Shown: in pieces, positions 45,878 to 54,920 of the stretch | Layout of the letters: every line of letters begins with the position of its first letter | How positions within the stretch are numbered: position 1 is the stretch's first letter | NCBI GenBank assembly: GCA_964397625.1 | Contig: CAYNJT010000002.1 | Coordinates: 38,919-102,918, forward strand | Length of the DNA: 64,000 nucleotides | Direction: 5' to 3' | DNA from: Leptolinea sp964397625 | GTDB taxonomy: Bacteria; Chloroflexota; Anaerolineae; Anaerolineales; Anaerolineaceae | Notes under the pieces: model-generated | What the model saw: the letters and a program-made list of their open reading frames with translations, nothing else | What the model was told of the DNA's origin: nothing | Databases searched by the model: none | Translations under genes and position numbers: made by a program

Positions 45878-47382
45878 AAACACTGGTTATCCAGCTTGAT
45901 CGCACGGAAGACCCCGGGTCCATTCAGGATAAAGTAACCTGGGGAAAGGCCAGTCGTGTATTGCTGGTATGGCCGGTGAATTATGCCGTATTTGATCGAA
46001 AAATAGACCTGGTCACGATAAAACGCATTTGTAAATCACAGGGCTCCCGTCTCGGGATTGTATGTGATGATCCGGTAGTATGCAAAGAAGCGGAAGAACT
46101 TAGTATTCCCGTATTTGAATCAGTCAACCGGGCAATGCGTAAAGGGTGGGATAGGCGTAAAAGAAAGATGAGTGCTTTATCCATCCCGGATGATTTTCTT
46201 CAATCTGTGGATATTGAATCCCTAAGAGTACAAAAATCTGGCATTGGAAAAGGAAAACCTCTGGCTATCGGAATGCGGATTGCCATGCTTACCGCCGGAG
46301 TACTCTCTGTAATGGCATTGGTTCTAGTACTTCTTCCATCCGCCACAGTCAGGGTTTTTCCCATGGCGCAGACTATTGAAATGAATGTGGAGTTTCAGGT
46401 GCAAGCATCACCGGGTGGAGCGTCAAATCCCGGTATACTTCGCGGTGAATTCGTAGAGATAGTAGTTGATGGTGAGACAAGCGGACCTACAACCGGCACA
46501 ACGTATGCGCCTGACAAGAAAGCGCGGGGTGCAATTTCAATCACCAACCGGTCTGACAAAGACATTGAGCTTCCAGGCGGGACGATTGTATTGAATAACA
46601 CCGCTTCACCTGTGCGATATCAAATCATACAAGACATCTCTGTCCCCGCCGGCGGAAATGTGAGTGGAATCGAGATTGAAGCCCTGTACGCAGGTAAAGA
46701 GGGGAACAGTGACAAAAATTCCATTACACGAATTGACGGGGAACCTGGTCTTCGTCTTGAGTTAACCAACCCTGAACCAGTATCAGGAGGCTCTGAAAAA
46801 ACACTTCCTTCTCCATCTACTGATGACATCCGCTTGCTTCGCGAGACGATGGAGAAGAAATTGCAAATGGAGGTAGAACGTCAACTGTCATCACAATTAA
46901 AGTCTGATGAGGTTTTATTACCATCTTCCATTTATAAAACGGCGAACAAAGTCGAAGAGATTAAACCGGAAGTGGGGCAGGTTGGAACAACTGTTAAACT
47001 TTCCGTAAAAGACGAATATTCTGCGCTGGTTATCCATTTTTCGGAACTTCAAGCCCAGGCAAAAGCACTTTTAGAGGCAAATCGTATAATTCCCGGATGG
47101 ACAATTACTGAAAGGGAACCATTACTAGTCGAAATCACCAATCAAGAATATAACCCTTCGGCCAAAATGGTGAAATTACAATCACATATCAAGGGTTTAA
47201 TGATTCCCATTGTGGACGAATACACGCTGCGGCGTCGGATTACTGGCACGAGCCGGGAGACGGCCGCGGCAATTATTGCCAATCAGGTGCTTTGCGACCG
47301 GACGTCTGTAATTGAATCCTGGCCGGTCTGGCTGCCATATCTTCCCTGGATTGAATCGCGAATTACGCTGGTGGTTCGATGA
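45874..47382 (+). CDS. membrane protein with baseplate-J-like domain
   Basis: 502 residues. The N-terminal ~125 residues look like a cytosolic alpha/beta domain (VLLVWPVNYAVFD, RLGIVCDDPVVC). One membrane helix (about 134-156) is followed by an extracytoplasmic region. Residues ~210-275 (ARGAISITNRSDKDIELPGG, VPAGGNVSGIEIEA, GKEGNS) match the baseplate J/gp47-like pattern used by annotation pipelines for such proteins. There are no other phage genes, so this is a host envelope protein of unknown function. Four-nucleotide overlaps on both sides tie it to the pseudouridine synthase and ruvX. Confidence 0.65.
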   Translation: MKTLVIQLDRTEDPGSIQDKVTWGKASRVLLVWPVNYAVFDRKIDLVTIKRICKSQGSRLGIVCDDPVVCKEAEELSIPVFESVNRAMRKGWDRRKRKMSALSIPDDFLQSVDIESLRVQKSGIGKGKPLAIGMRIAMLTAGVLSVMALVLVLLPSATVRVFPMAQTIEMNVEFQVQASPGGASNPGILRGEFVEIVVDGETSGPTTGTTYAPDKKARGAISITNRSDKDIELPGGTIVLNNTASPVRYQIIQDISVPAGGNVSGIEIEALYAGKEGNSDKNSITRIDGEPGLRLELTNPEPVSGGSEKTLPSPSTDDIRLLRETMEKKLQMEVERQLSSQLKSDEVLLPSSIYKTANKVEEIKPEVGQVGTTVKLSVKDEYSALVIHFSELQAQAKALLEANRIIPGWTITEREPLLVEITNQEYNPSAKMVKLQSHIKGLMIPIVDEYTLRRRITGTSRETAAAIIANQVLCDRTSVIESWPVWLPYLPWIESRITLVVR

Positions 47383-47798
47383 CAGTCTATCTAGGAATTG
47401 ATCTTGGTGAAAAAAGGATAGGTTTGGCGCTGGGAAGCAGTGAATCCCGACTGGCAAGGCCATTTGGAGTATTTGAACATCGTAATAGGAAAATGGATAT
47501 CAATACAATTTTACAAATTATTCAGCAGAATAATGTTGAGGCGGTGGTAATAGGAGCCAGTTTCCAGGAAGATGGCACACTTAATTCGATGGGCAGGCAC
47601 TCTGTCAGTTTTGGAAATGCTCTTCGGGATGTATGTTCCTTACCGGTGGATTATCAAGATGAAGCTTTTTCTACCGTGGATGCAGGAAGGATTGCATTGG
47701 ATGCTGGTAAAACCCTAAAAAAACGGCGGGGTCATCAGGATGCTATCGCGGCCGTTGTGATCTTGCAGACATACCTTGACAGTAAAGGCGTCGCATGA
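47379..47798 (+). CDS. ruvX: YqgF/RuvX family pre-16S rRNA nuclease
   Basis: 139 residues, RNase H-like fold. GIDLGEKRIGLA carries the first catalytic Asp; DEAFST replaces the more usual DERLTT; HQDAIAAVVILQTYLD carries the last Asp. It is thought to process the 5' end of 16S rRNA, and older work calls it a Holliday junction resolvase. Start and stop overlap the neighbours by 4 nt each. Confidence 0.9.
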   Translation: MTVYLGIDLGEKRIGLALGSSESRLARPFGVFEHRNRKMDINTILQIIQQNNVEAVVIGASFQEDGTLNSMGRHSVSFGNALRDVCSLPVDYQDEAFSTVDAGRIALDAGKTLKKRRGHQDAIAAVVILQTYLDSKGVA

Positions 47799-48943
47799 CT
47801 GAACGACATAGAACAACACCACGGCAGACAATTCTTCGGATTACGGCTATTGCTTTTATTATCTGTCTTGCCAGTCTTCTTTACCTTATCCCTGGTGTTA
47901 TACACCATCAAATCCAACAATCGATGGGTGAGGCTGACCCTAGTCTCAGTCGTTTTCAGGCATTCTATTATGATCTTCGGTTTTTTATTGATCTGGGCAA
48001 AATTAACGCTCCGTCAGGAGTACCTGAGGAGAGAGCGTTTACAGTAGAGGGTAATCAAGACATCAGCAGTGTGATTTACAATCTTAAGGCGCAAAATTTG
48101 ATTGCGGATGAAGCGTTATTTCGAATGATGTTGATCTATACAGGAGCGGATCGAAGAATAATGCCAGGTACGTATCTGATCCCGGCGGGCAGCAGTATGC
48201 GAGAAGTAAGCACGATCCTTCAAGATGTGAATGCAAGTCTTGTGAAATTTAATGTACTTCCCGGCTGGAGAAAAGAAGAGATAGCCGCAGCGCTGCCCAC
48301 GTCAGGTTTGGCCATACCGGTTGATCAATTCCTTGCCATGGTCAATCAACCGTTGATGGATTTGGAGTTAACTGGTGAAGAAACCATTTCCCATGAGGGA
48401 TTTCTGGCTCCAGGTTCATATTCTTTCCGAAGAAGTACCACCGTCAATGAATTTATTGACTCGCTGGTAAATCAATCAAGGTTGATGTTGTCGCCAAAAC
48501 TCAAAGAAGGATTCTCTAACCAGGGTTTAACCACATATCAAGCGGTGATACTGGCATCCATCATACAACGGGAGGCGATCCTGGATGATGAAAAACCTCT
48601 TATCGCGTCAGTATTTCTAAACCGGCTGCGTCAGGGAATACCTTTGCAAAGCGACCCCACGGCGCAATACGCACTGGGTTTTAACCCTGAATGGGGATGG
48701 TGGAAAAGTCCATTAAGCCTTCAAGATGTTCAAATAGAATCGACCTATAATACATATATGATAAATGGATTACCGCCTTCACCCATCTCAAACCCTGATG
48801 GGTTATCTCTAAAAGCAGTAGCTTTTCCGGCTGAATCAACCTACCTGTTCTTTCGAGCTGCCTGTGATAACAGCGGCCGGCATGAATTCTCTCAAACCAT
48901 TGAAGAACATACTATGAACGGTTGCTCTCAACCTGATTCATAA
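47795..48943 (+). CDS. mltG: endolytic murein transglycosylase MltG
   Basis: 382 residues. One N-terminal membrane helix (about 13-35), a LysM-like segment and the YceG catalytic domain with ILASIIQREA (catalytic Glu), LQSDPTAQYALG and YNTYMINGLPPSPISNP. MltG cuts nascent glycan strands during peptidoglycan synthesis. Co-encoded with ruvX, an arrangement seen in several phyla. Confidence 0.95.
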   Translation: MTERHRTTPRQTILRITAIAFIICLASLLYLIPGVIHHQIQQSMGEADPSLSRFQAFYYDLRFFIDLGKINAPSGVPEERAFTVEGNQDISSVIYNLKAQNLIADEALFRMMLIYTGADRRIMPGTYLIPAGSSMREVSTILQDVNASLVKFNVLPGWRKEEIAAALPTSGLAIPVDQFLAMVNQPLMDLELTGEETISHEGFLAPGSYSFRRSTTVNEFIDSLVNQSRLMLSPKLKEGFSNQGLTTYQAVILASIIQREAILDDEKPLIASVFLNRLRQGIPLQSDPTAQYALGFNPEWGWWKSPLSLQDVQIESTYNTYMINGLPPSPISNPDGLSLKAVAFPAESTYLFFRAACDNSGRHEFSQTIEEHTMNGCSQPDS

Positions 48944-48958
48944 ATCTCTGGAGGAAAA

Positions 48959-49738
48959 ATGGAAATCCTGGGTTTGGATATTGGCGGTTCAGGGATAAAA
49001 GGCGCTCTTGTAGATGTGACAACCGGTTCGTTGACGTCAGACCGGTTCCGATTGCCTACACCGGAAGAAGCCCGACCGGATGATGTTGCAACTGTTGTCG
49101 GTCAAGTTGTGCAACATTTTTCCTATAAAGGTGTGTTGGGGGCAGGTTTCCCTGCAGTTGTCCATCACGGTGTGGCTTATTCTGCTGCCAATATTGATAA
49201 AAGTTGGATCGGTACAGATGTAAGCGCGCTACTTTCAAAAACAACCGGGTGCAAATCTTACGTATTAAATGACGCGGACGCCGCCGGATTGGCTGAAATG
49301 GAATTTGGCGTCGGACGAACCCATAAACGGGGTGTTGTGATCATGTTGACGATTGGTACCGGTATTGGCTCTGCAGTATTCATTGACGGACACCTTTTTC
49401 CGAATACAGAAATCGGACATCTTGAGATTCGTGGTAAGGATGCGGAACGAAGGGCGTCAGACGCGGCTCGTGAGCGTAAGAAATGGACCTGGGAAGAATG
49501 GTCAATGCGTTTCCAGGAAGTATTATCTACCTATGAGCGGCTTTTCTCACCTGATGTGTTTATTATCGGCGGAGGCGCCAGCAAGTCGTTTGACCAATAC
49601 ATCCGCTTCCTGCGGGTAAGAGCTGAGATTGTACAGGCGCAACTTTTGAATCAGGCTGGACTGGTCGGCGCGGCTGTATACGCCAACCGGAGCAACAGCT
49701 TGTTGAAAGCCGCCCGCGGCCCAAAGAGAACAGAATAG
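48959..49738 (+). CDS. ppgK: polyphosphate glucokinase (ROK family)
   Basis: 259 residues. GLDIGGSGIKGALVD is the phosphate-binding loop, LNDADAAGLAEMEFG holds the catalytic Asp, and LTIGTGIGSAVF and NTEIGHLEIRGKDAERRAS are typical of PPGK. It phosphorylates glucose using polyphosphate or ATP. TGGAGG precedes the ATG. Nearby glycogen genes (53-58 kb) suggest a common role in glucose storage and use. Confidence 0.9.
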   Translation: MEILGLDIGGSGIKGALVDVTTGSLTSDRFRLPTPEEARPDDVATVVGQVVQHFSYKGVLGAGFPAVVHHGVAYSAANIDKSWIGTDVSALLSKTTGCKSYVLNDADAAGLAEMEFGVGRTHKRGVVIMLTIGTGIGSAVFIDGHLFPNTEIGHLEIRGKDAERRASDAARERKKWTWEEWSMRFQEVLSTYERLFSPDVFIIGGGASKSFDQYIRFLRVRAEIVQAQLLNQAGLVGAAVYANRSNSLLKAARGPKRTE

Positions 49739-49753
49739 TCTTTGCCTTGAGCA

Positions 49754-51193
49754 TCAAGCGACCAGACCGCCCCGAGTCATTGAATCGATTGACTGAAGGG
49801 CGGTTTTTATTTCTTCCAGGGTGACAGGTTGTCCATCCAGGCGTGATAACGTACCATTTTTTATTTGTTCTTCTGCCACCGAAAGAATGGACAGATCCTG
49901 ACGGCGGGCTTCTTGTGCCAGTTTCGCGCCGGCCTGATATCCTATCAGAGGATTGAGCGCTGTGACTAGAATAGTGTTACGTTCCAACCAATAGCGACAG
50001 CGTTCTGGATTAGCCTGAATACCTTTGACGCAGCGTTCAGTAAAAACAGACACGCCGGCAATCATAATATGCATCATTTCGAACAGGTCATACGCGATCA
50101 ACGGCATCATCACATTCAGTTCCAGCTGACCAGCGGACGCGGCCATCGCAACGGCAGTGTCCATGGCACAGACCTGAATCATGACCATGTTTAACATCTC
50201 GGCCATCACCGGGTTGACCTTTCCCGGCATAATACTGGAACCGGGTTGAACAGGAGGCAGGTGAATTTCATCCAATCCGCTGGCAGGACCGGAAGACAAT
50301 AACCGCAAGTCATTAGCTATTCGACTGAAAGTAACAGCGCAGGTGCGCATGGCGGAGCTGAAATCGGAAAAATCAGCCATGGATTGCATGGATTCAAAAA
50401 GGTTTTCAGAAAGAGAGAGAGGTTTCCCTGTAAGCAATGCCATTTCCTTAACCATCGCAGGAGCGTATCCGGGATGCGCGTTCAAACCCGAACCAGCCGC
50501 CGTGCCGCCGATCCCTAGACGTAGTAGACCGGAAGAAGCCTTACGCAATCGCTCCATGTCCCGTTTGATGGCAGCCGCGTACGCGGCAAATTCCTGCCCC
50601 AAACGAACAGGTACGGCATCCTGAAGATGGGTTCGGCCTGATTTAATAACAGCATCAAATTCAATTGATTTTTCATAAAACGCAGCAGAGGCGGATTGAA
50701 GCGTGTCTTCCAGTTCATCCAACCTCCACAGGCAGCCCAGGCGGATGGCCGTTGGAATTACGTCATTTGTTGATTGCGCCATGTTGACATGGTCATTGGG
50801 ATGGACATGAATCCCGCCATTCTTTCTCGCAAGCAGCTGGTTGGCACGCGCCGCTATCACTTCGTTCGCGTTCATGTGGTGGCTGGTGCCCGCGCCTGCC
50901 TGATAGGGATCAATTACAAATTCCTGATCCCAGCGACCGTCCATTACTTCCCGGGAGGCTTCCTGAATAACTGCAGAAATATCTTCCGGCAGCAGACCTA
51001 ATGAGGCATTGACTCTTGCCGCGGCCAGCTTGATTACGCCCAATGGCCAGATGAACGCTCTGCGCGGTTTCAGCCCGCTGATTGGGAAGTTTTCTACTGC
51101 GCGTTGTGTTTGGGCACCATAGAGTACTGAAGCCGGTACCTTTACTTCACCGAGGGAATCTTTTTCCAATCGAAATTCAGTATCTTCCGCCAT
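49754..51193 (-). CDS. aspartate ammonia-lyase / class II fumarase family
   Basis: 479 residues of the fumarase/aspartase superfamily, signature GSSIMPGKVNPV. HPNDHVNMAQSTND, LLSSGPASGLDEI and ASAGQLELNVMMPLIAYD look more like aspartase than fumarase, whereas GRTHLQDAVPVRLGQE and TALNPLIGY are shared. Aspartase would convert aspartate to fumarate and ammonia. The specificity is unproven. Its last ~55 bases overlap the plus-strand terminator of ppgK. Confidence 0.82.
   Translation of the reverse strand: MAEDTEFRLEKDSLGEVKVPASVLYGAQTQRAVENFPISGLKPRRAFIWPLGVIKLAAARVNASLGLLPEDISAVIQEASREVMDGRWDQEFVIDPYQAGAGTSHHMNANEVIAARANQLLARKNGGIHVHPNDHVNMAQSTNDVIPTAIRLGCLWRLDELEDTLQSASAAFYEKSIEFDAVIKSGRTHLQDAVPVRLGQEFAAYAAAIKRDMERLRKASSGLLRLGIGGTAAGSGLNAHPGYAPAMVKEMALLTGKPLSLSENLFESMQSMADFSDFSSAMRTCAVTFSRIANDLRLLSSGPASGLDEIHLPPVQPGSSIMPGKVNPVMAEMLNMVMIQVCAMDTAVAMAASAGQLELNVMMPLIAYDLFEMMHIMIAGVSVFTERCVKGIQANPERCRYWLERNTILVTALNPLIGYQAGAKLAQEARRQDLSILSVAEEQIKNGTLSRLDGQPVTLEEIKTALQSIDSMTRGGLVA
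49766..49808 (+). terminator. terminator of ppgK located inside the convergent aspartase gene
   Basis: Stem ACCGCCC/GGGCGGT (49766-49772 with 49798-49804) with an inner AGTCA/TGACT stem, followed by TTTTTAT on the plus strand. It lies 28 nt after the ppgK stop and within the 3' coding end of the minus-strand gene. Confidence 0.75.
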
Positions 51194-51245
51194 GCCAGTC
51201 CATCCCTTTCTGAAGTGGGTATGAATGAATTCTACCCGAAGAGTT

Positions 51246-51286
51246 TAAAAAGAACAGGACGGACCGTCAATGTCCGTCCTAGTTCT
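51246..51286 (-). terminator. Rho-independent terminator of the ferredoxin gene
   Basis: A 14-bp stem with one bulged base (51251-51264 with 51272-51286), followed on the minus strand by TTTTT. It lies 25 nt after the ferredoxin stop. Confidence 0.85.
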
Positions 51287-51310
51287 GTTTTTAGAAAAAG
51301 ATGGAAATAG

Positions 51311-51721
51311 TTATCCAGCGGTGCGATACCCGGGCCCTACTTTAAAGTAGGCCGCATTGGATTCTATGGAAGGGGTTAGGTCTACTTTTTCACCAGCGGC
51401 AAGTTTTCGAGTAAATTCAAGGTGAACAGAATCACCATTGTGGTCTTTGCCGTTATAGACTTCAGTGAATCCCTCGGTGCCTTTTGGCATGGAAAGGTAT
51501 TCACCGCCTTTGGCTATATACGCGGATGGTACTTCATCTTCCGTGAAAATTGCGCCGTATGGACATTCTGAAACACAGGCATCACAATCAATACAGGTTT
51601 CCGGGTCGATATAGTAACCAGGGTATTGGTCAGTCGGTTTTCCTGGCACAATACATTCCACCGGGCAGACCAAAGCGCAGCTGCCTTCGCGTAGACACAG
51701 ACTGGTGATTACGTGGGCCAT
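51311..51721 (-). CDS. ferredoxin with two Fe-S clusters
   Basis: 136 residues. Cys9, Cys15, Cys19 and Cys23 plus Cys43, Cys46, Cys49 and Cys53 provide two cluster sites. The first set has the spaced CPVECI pattern of 7Fe-type ferredoxins; the second (CIDCDACVSECP) is a regular 4Fe-4S motif. The C-terminal ~75 residues are an extension of unknown role. GGAGGA precedes the ATG. Probably a low-potential electron carrier; it shares orientation with sod 21 nt upstream. Confidence 0.9.
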   Translation of the reverse strand: MAHVITSLCLREGSCALVCPVECIVPGKPTDQYPGYYIDPETCIDCDACVSECPYGAIFTEDEVPSAYIAKGGEYLSMPKGTEGFTEVYNGKDHNGDSVHLEFTRKLAAGEKVDLTPSIESNAAYFKVGPGYRTAG

Positions 51722-51742
51722 CTGTCCTCCATTTTTGGATAA

Positions 51743-52348
51743 TCAGGATTTGAGAAATCTCTTTTCTACTACATCCCAGTCTACCACATTCCAAAAAGCA
51801 GCCAGGTAATCAGCGCGCCGGTTTTGATATTTCAGGTAATATGCGTGTTCCCATACATCCACGGTAAAGAGAGGTTTCAACCCTTCAGCCAGCGGGGTAT
51901 CCTGGTTGGGAGTTGACGTGATCACCAGAGAGCCATCTTTTTTCTGAGAGAGCCAGGCAAATCCGCTGCCGAAACGCCCCAATCCGGCTTTTTCTATATC
52001 CTGTTTGAAAGCGTCAAAGCTGCCAAACGTTTTGTCAATGGCTTCGGCGAGTTTCCCTTTTGGAGCTCCGCCTTTCGGACCCATTGCTTCAAAATAGAAA
52101 TTATGGTTAAACACGCCACCGCCGTTGTTACGGACAGCCATGCGGATATCTTCAGGCACGCTATCAAGATTGCCCAATAATTGTTCCAGACTCTTTTCGA
52201 ATAATTCTGGATGTTTTTCGACCGTTGAGTTTAAATTTTTCAGGTATGTCGCATGGTGCTTGGTATAATGGATTTCCATTGTTTTCGTATCAACGTGTGG
52301 TTCCAGTGCATCAAATGAATACCCTAACGTAATCTGTTCATAAGCCAT
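51743..52348 (-). CDS. superoxide dismutase (Fe/Mn)
   Basis: 201 residues from ATG 52348 (CAGGAGG upstream). Metal ligands are His27 in MEIHYTKHH, a His in NNGGGVFNHNFYF, and Asp and His in DVWEHAYY. GGG before the second ligand is more common in Mn-type enzymes, but metal cannot be told from sequence. An in-frame extension up to 52462 runs through the operator and is not coding. A perfect 8-1-8 palindrome lies in its promoter region. Confidence 0.95.
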   Translation of the reverse strand: MAYEQITLGYSFDALEPHVDTKTMEIHYTKHHATYLKNLNSTVEKHPELFEKSLEQLLGNLDSVPEDIRMAVRNNGGGVFNHNFYFEAMGPKGGAPKGKLAEAIDKTFGSFDAFKQDIEKAGLGRFGSGFAWLSQKKDGSLVITSTPNQDTPLAEGLKPLFTVDVWEHAYYLKYQNRRADYLAAFWNVVDWDVVEKRFLKS

Positions 52349-52391
52349 AATAGTCCTCCTGAGAAATGCGATTCGGTAATGATTTGTAAAA

Positions 52392-52408
52392 CACTCTAAA
52401 TTAGAGTG
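52392..52408. promoter_or_regulatory. palindromic operator in the sod/EamA intergenic region
   Basis: CACTCTAA-A-TTAGAGTG, a perfect 8-1-8 inverted repeat (17 bp). On the minus strand it sits between a TTGTTT and a TTTTAC box, that is, in the spacer of a possible sod promoter. The 7-1-7 core geometry is that of Fur/PerR-family boxes, although the bases differ from the classical consensus. The regulator is unknown. Confidence 0.6.
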
Positions 52409-52446
52409 AAACAATCCTAATAAAATTCTAGCCAGCGGAAATATCT

Positions 52447-53394
52447 TTGTCAAGTCAGGCACTCAAAAATAGCTCAAAACGTACAATGTGGTACCGATCA
52501 CCGGTCCTGATACTTTCCATCGGAATTCTTGCGGTTTCTTCCGCCTCATTGTTTATCCGGTATGCCCAGAGGGAAATGCCTTCACTGGTTATCGCCGCAT
52601 ATCGACTGGGACTGGCCTCATTATTGATGACACCCTGGGTGTTGAGACGGCACTCGGAGGACATCCGGAAAATCTCCAAGTTGGATTGGCTGAGGATACT
52701 TGGCGCCGGTTTCCTGCTGGCTGTTCATTTCGCTACATGGATCACATCATTGGAATATACCAGTGTATCAAGTTCTGTTGTTTTGGTTACCACGACACCC
52801 ATCTGGGTGGCTTTATTTTCCCCACTTATTCTCAAAGAAAGAGCCAGCCGGATGACGATTATAGGTCTGGTAGTGGCTATTATGGGTGGGATCATTGTCA
52901 GTTTTGCCGGAGAATGCGGCTTATCCAGCGGCGGATTGGCCTGCCATCAGAAAGAGATTGACTTATCCTCAGGGGCGTTGTTCGGCAACCTCCTCGCGCT
53001 GACTGGGGCTATTTGCGCCGGTTTTTACTTGATCATTGGACGTCTTCTGCGAAAATCGATAAGCCTGTCGGTGTACGTGTATTGCATATTTGCCTGCGCG
53101 GCGATATTCCTCATTCTGTTTGCCTTGTTGGCCGGTAAAACGTTTTTCACGTATTCAATCTGGACCTATTTTTTTTGTTTGTGTCTGGCGGTTTTCCCTC
53201 AAATTGTCGGTCACACCAGCCTGAATTGGGCGCTGGCTTACATCCCTGTCGGACTGGTGGCTATTGTCTTGTTGGGTGAACCAATTGGATCGACAATTCT
53301 GGCCGCCATCTTCCTAAAAGAAATTCCCACCGCTTTTGAATTAGCCGGTGGGATGATCATTCTTTCGGGGATATTCATCGCTTCGAGGAAGTGA
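52447..53394 (+). CDS. EamA/DMT-family transporter
   Basis: Up to 315 residues with ten predicted membrane helices in two EamA repeats (for example SPVLILSIGILAVSSASLFI, and the second repeat from about residue 176, with GHTSLNWALAYIPVG). Drug/metabolite transporter superfamily, probably exporting a small metabolite; the substrate is unknown. The start may be TTG 52447 or ATG 52486; neither has a strong ribosome site. A TAAAAT (22-26 nt before the TTG) could be its -10, placing the palindrome near its -35. Its stop is 5 nt from the malQ stop. Confidence 0.85.
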   Translation: MSSQALKNSSKRTMWYRSPVLILSIGILAVSSASLFIRYAQREMPSLVIAAYRLGLASLLMTPWVLRRHSEDIRKISKLDWLRILGAGFLLAVHFATWITSLEYTSVSSSVVLVTTTPIWVALFSPLILKERASRMTIIGLVVAIMGGIIVSFAGECGLSSGGLACHQKEIDLSSGALFGNLLALTGAICAGFYLIIGRLLRKSISLSVYVYCIFACAAIFLILFALLAGKTFFTYSIWTYFFCLCLAVFPQIVGHTSLNWALAYIPVGLVAIVLLGEPIGSTILAAIFLKEIPTAFELAGGMIILSGIFIASRK

Positions 53395-53399
53395 TCAGA

Positions 53400-54920
53400 T
53401 CATTTCTTCTTTTTTTTGCCCTGCAACTCGGGTAAGCGGTTATATAGCCAGTTGAGCTCACGAATGCGGGTGATCAATTCATCTGAAAGCCCGCTTTCTT
53501 GCATGCGCCAAACCCAATTTCCACCCAACCGTCCAGGAAAGTTCATACGGGCGGATGTATCCAGACTGAGAAAATCTTGCAGGGGGGCAACAGCAATACG
53601 GGCAACGGATTGCCACACAGCGCGGATCATTTCCCAGGGAATACCGCTTGAATCGCAGGCCAGATATCGCCTGCAAAAATCCTTTTCTACTTCGGGTGCC
53701 GAGTGATACCAGCCTATGGTTGTGTCGTTGTCGTGTGTCCCGGTATAGGCGACACAATTCACAGTGTAGTTGTGTGGCAGGAAAGGATCGGTAGGGTCGC
53801 TGGCGAAGGAAAACTGGAATATTTTCATTCCGGGAAGGTTAAATTTATCTCGTAATTCAATTACATCAGGGGTTATCTCTCCCAGGTCTTCGGCAATGAT
53901 TGGCAGGCTTCCCAATACTTCAGAGACACGGCTCAGGAAGTGTGCTCCAGGTCCCTTAACCCATCGTCCTTTTTCAGCGGTAGGCAGGCCGGCTGGAATT
54001 TCCCAATAACCGGCAAAACCCCGAAAATGATCCAGGCGGATGAGGTCAAACAAAGATAGTGTGGACTTTATTCTCGCGATCCACCAGGCATAATCTGTCT
54101 GACGGTGGTAATCCCATTTATATAGTGGATTGCCCCATAGTTGGCCGGTCGCGGAGAAATAATCTGGCGGCACTCCGGCAACATATTGGGGGGCGCCTTC
54201 CGGATCAAGGAAAAACAAATCAGGGTTAGCCCAGACATCAGCGGAATCGTACGCGACAAAAAGAGGAATATCACCAATGATCTTGATACCCATTTCATTG
54301 ACATAGCTGTGAAGTTGTTTCCACTGGCGCGCGAAAAGGAATTGCTGGAATTGCTGATAATCGATCTTTTGAGCATGTTCTTTTTGGAAGTCCTTGATGG
54401 CTTGAGGAATCCGCTTGCGTAGATCACGTGGCCATTCATTCCACGCATTTCCACCAACATATTCCTTAATAGCCATAAAGGTGCTGTAATCTTCAAGCCA
54501 ATCTTTTTGCTCCTCTTGAAAGTCGTTAAACTCGTCAGTCATCAGAGGGGGATGGATCTGGCAAAATCGGTCGTACGCGCACTGTAAAAGGCGATTTTTC
54601 CATTGAATTGCAGAACCGTAATCGATGTGATCCATAGGGAAAGTGGGGCGGTTTGCCAGATCAGAGCGGTGAAGCAGCCCATCATCCAAGAGAAAAGATG
54701 GACTAATTAGTAAGGGATTCCCAGCAAACGCTGAAAAACACTGGTATGGTGAATCGCCATATCCGGTCGGACCAAGCGGTAAAACCTGCCAAAGCGTAAA
54801 GCCGGCTTTCTTTATTGAATCAACCCACTGGTACGCTGCCGGCCCAAGGTCGCCTATTCCATCCGGACCGGGAAAACATGTAGGGTGAAGCAAAATTCCA
54901 GCCTGACGTTCATAGCTCAT
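53400..54920 (-). CDS. malQ: 4-alpha-glucanotransferase (amylomaltase)
   Basis: 506 residues, GH77. The nucleophile Asp is in IRLDHFRGF, the acid/base Glu in IAEDLGEITPDV, and TGTHDNDTT supplies the third acid. It transfers maltooligosaccharide units during glycogen turnover. The last residues are a run of lysines encoded opposite a T-rich stretch just after the convergent EamA gene. It overlaps glgC by 11 nt at its start. Confidence 0.96.
   Translation of the reverse strand: MSYERQAGILLHPTCFPGPDGIGDLGPAAYQWVDSIKKAGFTLWQVLPLGPTGYGDSPYQCFSAFAGNPLLISPSFLLDDGLLHRSDLANRPTFPMDHIDYGSAIQWKNRLLQCAYDRFCQIHPPLMTDEFNDFQEEQKDWLEDYSTFMAIKEYVGGNAWNEWPRDLRKRIPQAIKDFQKEHAQKIDYQQFQQFLFARQWKQLHSYVNEMGIKIIGDIPLFVAYDSADVWANPDLFFLDPEGAPQYVAGVPPDYFSATGQLWGNPLYKWDYHRQTDYAWWIARIKSTLSLFDLIRLDHFRGFAGYWEIPAGLPTAEKGRWVKGPGAHFLSRVSEVLGSLPIIAEDLGEITPDVIELRDKFNLPGMKIFQFSFASDPTDPFLPHNYTVNCVAYTGTHDNDTTIGWYHSAPEVEKDFCRRYLACDSSGIPWEMIRAVWQSVARIAVAPLQDFLSLDTSARMNFPGRLGGNWVWRMQESGLSDELITRIRELNWLYNRLPELQGKKKKK

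Noticed and set aside
45874..47382. Phage tail remnant
   Set aside because: The baseplate-J-like match is in a membrane-anchored protein inside a housekeeping operon, with no other phage gene nearby.
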